43,653 bases of DNA from an uncultured Dialister sp. (GTDB lineage Bacteria; Bacillota; Negativicutes; Veillonellales; Dialisteraceae): the NCBI GenBank assembly GCA_900543165.1, contig UQQQ01000010.1:1-43653 (forward strand), read 5' to 3'. Shown here piece by piece: positions 40,492-43,653 of this stretch (its first letter is position 1; every line of letters begins with the position of its first letter). The position numbers and the translations under genes were made by a program. A model generated the notes under the pieces. It saw only the letters and a program-made list of their open reading frames with translations, was not told the DNA's origin and did not search any database.

Positions 40492-43400
40492 AAGGGCTGA
40501 ATCTGGCAGAGTGGGCCATCAAGCACAAGCCGGTGGTCTATTTCTTCATTTTCTTCATCCTCCTGGGAGGCTTGTGGTCGTATTTCCATCTGGGGCGCAG
40601 TGAGGATCCGGACTTCACCATCCGTCAGGCGGTGGTGTCGGCGGCCTGGCCGGGCGCGACGGCGGAGAGAATCACCGAGCAGGTGACGGATCCGCTCGAG
40701 AAAAAGCTCCAGGATACGAAGGGGCTGGACTATCTGAAGTCCTTCACGCATGATGGCAAGACGGTCATCTATGTGAATCTGAAGGACTCGGTCAAGAAGG
40801 AGGATATCCAGACGCGCTGGCATGAGGTGCGAAATCTCGTGAATGATGAGAAGGCAGCTCTTCCCGCCGGTGTGTACGGTCCGTATGTGAATGACCGCTT
40901 TGATGATGTCTATGGCTCGATCTACGCAGTGACGGGGGACGGCTTTTCCTATGAGGAGAAGCGTAAGTCGGCGGAAATGCTGCGCCGCCGTCTCGCTGCG
41001 GTCGAGGATGTGCAGAAGGTCGAGCTCCTGGGGGTGCAGGAGCAGAATATTTACATCGAGATGGATCAGAATAAGCTCGCCTCTTTCGGGATGAATCCAT
41101 CCGATGTATTCCGCATCCTTCAGCAGCAGTCGGCGATGATGCCGGCAGGGACGATCCATACATCGTCTCGCAATGTGGCGATCCGCGTGGACGGTCTTTT
41201 AGGCAGTGTGGAAGCCTTGGAGAATATCCCGATCCATGTGGGCGAGCGGAGCTTCCATCTGGGCGATGTGGCAAAGGTCACGCAGACCTACACGACGCCG
41301 GAGTCTTCCCTTTTCTATTTCAATGGCAAACCGGCGATCGGTATCGCAGTCTCGATGCGGGTGGGCGGGAATAACCTGACGCTCGGGGATAATCTCAATC
41401 GGGAGATCGAGCGGTCGAAGGCAGACCTTCCGGCGGGCATGGACATCGGGCTCGTGGCGGATCAGCCGAAGGTGGTGAATGAGTCCATCCATGATTTCAC
41501 GGAGTCGCTCTTGGAGGCCATCGTGATCGTCATGGCGGCGTCCTTCCTCTCGCTCGGACTTTGGAGCGGCATCGTGCTGGCGCTCTGTATCCCGGTCGTC
41601 GTGTGTGCGACCTTCCTCTTCATGAAATGGCAGGGGATCGATCTGCATATCGTGTCTCTGGGAGCGCTCATCGTCTCCCTCGGTCTTCTTGTTGATGACG
41701 CGATCATCGTCATCGAGATGATGCAGGTGAAGCTCGAAGAAGGCATGGACCGCCTGTCAGCGGCGGAAGCGGCCTATAAGAACTGTGCGAAGCCGATGCT
41801 CGCCGGGACGCTCATCACGGCGGCGGGCTTCATCCCCGTCGGGATGGCGGAAGGGCAGACATCGGAGTACTGTGCGGCACTTTTCTGGGTCATTGCAGCA
41901 GCCCTTCTTCTCTCCTGGGTGGCTTCCATCTTTGTCAGCCCTGTCTTGGGATATAAATTTATTCAAGTAAAAACAAAAGAAGAAAAAGAAAAGGAAGCAC
42001 GCGAAAAGGGGAAGAGCTGGAAATCGTCCATCGGCGGCAAGGCGTATCAGGTCTTCTACAAGCTCATTGCGTTTTGTATCCATTTCAAGAAGACCGTCAT
42101 CGTGGGGACTCTTGGGCTTTTCTGTCTGACGCTTGCGATGATTCCCTTGGTGAATCAGGAGTTTTTCCCTGACTCGGTGCGTCCGGAGATCATTCTGGAT
42201 GTGAATCTCCCCTCAGGGGCTTCCATACAGGAAACGAAGCGTGTCATGAACGGCATCGCTGATACGCTGTATGGAGATGAGCGAGTTTCCTCCTTCTCGA
42301 CATACATCGGTGATACCGCGCCGCGCTTCATCCTGCTCTTCGATCCCAAGGCACCGGAAGACGGGCATGGGCAGATGATCATCGTCGCGACAGACCAGAA
42401 GAGCCGCGATGCGCTTCGCAAAGAAATCATGGATACGGTGACGGAGAAATATCCGGATGCACAGGCACATACCCGCCTCATCACGACCGGCCCGCCGTCT
42501 GAGTATCCGGTGATGTTCCGCCTGTCGGGCGAGTCCATCGATGAGACTGTGAAGCTGGCTTCTGAAGCACTCTCCATCATGAAGCAGAATCCGAATGTCA
42601 CGAATGCGAGCCTCGACTGGCCGCAGGAGACACCGACACTGAAACTCAAGATCAATCAGGATAAGGTGCGTGAGCTCGGTATCGATAACTATGCGGTATC
42701 GCAGGATCTCTACGTGAAGCTCTCCGGCTACAAGGTGGCGGAGTCGTATCAGGGCGACCAGCTCATCCCGATTTCCTTCAAGCTGGAAGGGGATAATGTA
42801 GCGCGCCTCGCCAGTCTTGACTCGCTGCCTGTCCATGTGGGGAATGGCCGCTACGTGCCGCTGGGTGAATTTGCGGATCTGTCTTATGAAAATGAGACAA
42901 GCACCATCTGGCGCAGGGATCTGAAGCCGACCATCACGCTCCGGGCCGATGTGACAGGCGGAGCCAAGGCAGACTCCGTCTCCATGGCGCTCTATGATAC
43001 GGATCTCAAAGCCTTCCGGACCGGCCTGCCGGAAGGGGTGACTTTCGAGAAAGATGGGTCGCTTGAGTGGAGCGAGAAGTCGATGACGTACATCGTAGGT
43101 GCCATGCCGATGATGGTTTTCTTCGTCCTCATGGTGCTGATGTTCGAGCTGGGAAATATTCCTAAGCTTATCATGGCTGTCGTGACCGGTCCCCTCGGCC
43201 TCATCGGTGCGATCCTGACACTTCTGGTGACGCGGCAGGCGATCGGCTTCGTCGCTATCATCGGCTTCGTTGCGCTGTCGGGGATGGTCATCCGCAACAG
43301 CATCATCCTTCTGGATCAGATCCGTCAGCATCTGGAAAGCGGCAAGACGCCGTATGAAGCTGTCGTCGAGTCGGCGGCGCTCCGTTTCCGTCCCATCATG

Positions 43401-43574
43401 CTTTCTTCGGTGACGGATGTCCTGGGCTTCGTGCCTCTTATTCCGAATCCTTTCTGGCGGCCGCTTGCCGTCTCCTTCATCGGTGGTCTTCTCCTTGCGA
43501 CCGCGATCGGACTCCTCGTCGTACCTGCCATGTACTGCTGGTGGTACAAGGTGAAAGAGCCCTGCGAGCAGTAG
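40488..43574 (+). CDS. RND family efflux pump, inner-membrane transporter
   Basis: A 1028-residue proton-driven exporter of the AcrB/MexB-like family. Twelve helices in two halves, each followed by a large periplasmic domain. TM4 has the proton-relay pair in GLLVDDAIIVIEMM; the TM10 region has the expected Lys-free hydrophobic stretch IGFVALSGMVIRNSIILLDQ. The first periplasmic domain starts RSEDPDFTIRQAVVSAAWPG. It is a little shorter than AcrB (1049). No outer-membrane TolC-like gene follows in the window. Substrates are probably lipophilic drugs, bile acids or metabolites (inference). Confidence 0.93.
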   Translation: MKGLNLAEWAIKHKPVVYFFIFFILLGGLWSYFHLGRSEDPDFTIRQAVVSAAWPGATAERITEQVTDPLEKKLQDTKGLDYLKSFTHDGKTVIYVNLKDSVKKEDIQTRWHEVRNLVNDEKAALPAGVYGPYVNDRFDDVYGSIYAVTGDGFSYEEKRKSAEMLRRRLAAVEDVQKVELLGVQEQNIYIEMDQNKLASFGMNPSDVFRILQQQSAMMPAGTIHTSSRNVAIRVDGLLGSVEALENIPIHVGERSFHLGDVAKVTQTYTTPESSLFYFNGKPAIGIAVSMRVGGNNLTLGDNLNREIERSKADLPAGMDIGLVADQPKVVNESIHDFTESLLEAIVIVMAASFLSLGLWSGIVLALCIPVVVCATFLFMKWQGIDLHIVSLGALIVSLGLLVDDAIIVIEMMQVKLEEGMDRLSAAEAAYKNCAKPMLAGTLITAAGFIPVGMAEGQTSEYCAALFWVIAAALLLSWVASIFVSPVLGYKFIQVKTKEEKEKEAREKGKSWKSSIGGKAYQVFYKLIAFCIHFKKTVIVGTLGLFCLTLAMIPLVNQEFFPDSVRPEIILDVNLPSGASIQETKRVMNGIADTLYGDERVSSFSTYIGDTAPRFILLFDPKAPEDGHGQMIIVATDQKSRDALRKEIMDTVTEKYPDAQAHTRLITTGPPSEYPVMFRLSGESIDETVKLASEALSIMKQNPNVTNASLDWPQETPTLKLKINQDKVRELGIDNYAVSQDLYVKLSGYKVAESYQGDQLIPISFKLEGDNVARLASLDSLPVHVGNGRYVPLGEFADLSYENETSTIWRRDLKPTITLRADVTGGAKADSVSMALYDTDLKAFRTGLPEGVTFEKDGSLEWSEKSMTYIVGAMPMMVFFVLMVLMFELGNIPKLIMAVVTGPLGLIGAILTLLVTRQAIGFVAIIGFVALSGMVIRNSIILLDQIRQHLESGKTPYEAVVESAALRFRPIMLSSVTDVLGFVPLIPNPFWRPLAVSFIGGLLLATAIGLLVVPAMYCWWYKVKEPCEQ

Positions 43575-43590
43575 GCATCCGGTACAAATG

Positions 43591-43637
43591 AAAGGAGTTG
43601 TGAAGAAATGAATCCTCATTTCTTCACAGCTCCTTTT
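43591..43637 (+). terminator. Terminator of the RND operon
   Basis: AGGAGTTGTGAAGAAATGA pairs with TCATTTCTTCACAGCTCCT, then T5. Nearly identical to the terminator at 28286-28333, including the downstream TTTACTTTGCTTTCATTT. Confidence 0.93.
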
Positions 43638-43653
43638 TACTTTGCTTTCATTT

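Overview
The window looks like a chromosome segment of a diderm Firmicute of the class Negativicutes, most like Dialister or another Veillonellaceae propionate producer (inference from content; no database search was possible). The evidence is an OmpM-type outer-membrane porin carrying an S-layer-homology domain, an O-antigen ligase, RND efflux with a periplasmic adaptor, and a nearly complete succinate-to-propionate route ending in a methylmalonyl-CoA decarboxylase of the Veillonella sodium-pump type.

Layout. 1-11 kb: a MerR regulator, the ompM porin, a CpXC protein, upp, a secreted proline-spacer/beta-helix protein, a MetQ-like lipoprotein and an O-antigen ligase, separated by long gene-free gaps packed with short repeats. 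11.4-19.6 kb: the propionate cluster, with a CoA transferase, a methylmalonyl-CoA mutase split into catalytic and B12-binding subunits, a MeaB GTPase, the epimerase, and decarboxylase subunits alpha, delta and gamma. The membrane beta subunit is not here. 19.8-27.4 kb: a second, heterodimeric mutase (mutA-mutB) behind a cobalamin riboswitch, a divergent gene for a degenerate cobalamin-binding domain, and a second MeaB whose ribosome binding site lies in a hairpin. 27.7-30.8 kb: an MsrA-like protein lacking its catalytic cysteine, then 2.5 kb without a convincing protein gene that holds two tandem cobalamin riboswitches, each with a terminator, followed by about 550 nt of nearly continuous hairpins ending in a third terminator. 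30.8-36.7 kb: a HAD phosphatase, an EamA transporter, the ECF energizing module ecfA1-ecfA2-ecfT, and truA. 36.7-38.2 kb: an AT-rich island resembling orphan CdiA tip/immunity pairs, with several one-base homopolymer frameshifts. 38.5-43.6 kb: a TetR regulator and an RND efflux pair.

How it fits together: the CoA transferase would charge succinate (for example from propionyl-CoA), mutase and epimerase would convert succinyl-CoA to (S)-methylmalonyl-CoA, and the biotin-dependent decarboxylase would release CO2 while exporting Na+. Cobalamin is the common currency: two mutases, two MeaB chaperones, three riboswitch aptamers and one B12-like domain occur within 18 kb.

The most unusual element is the tandem cobalamin riboswitch pair feeding a large structured RNA candidate instead of a protein gene. 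The second is the intergenic repeat system: composite elements built from three different 7-bp tandem arrays in fixed order, a 165-bp MITE-like element, 146-188 bp palindromic elements, a 307-bp tandem duplication and a 301-bp terminal-inverted-repeat element.
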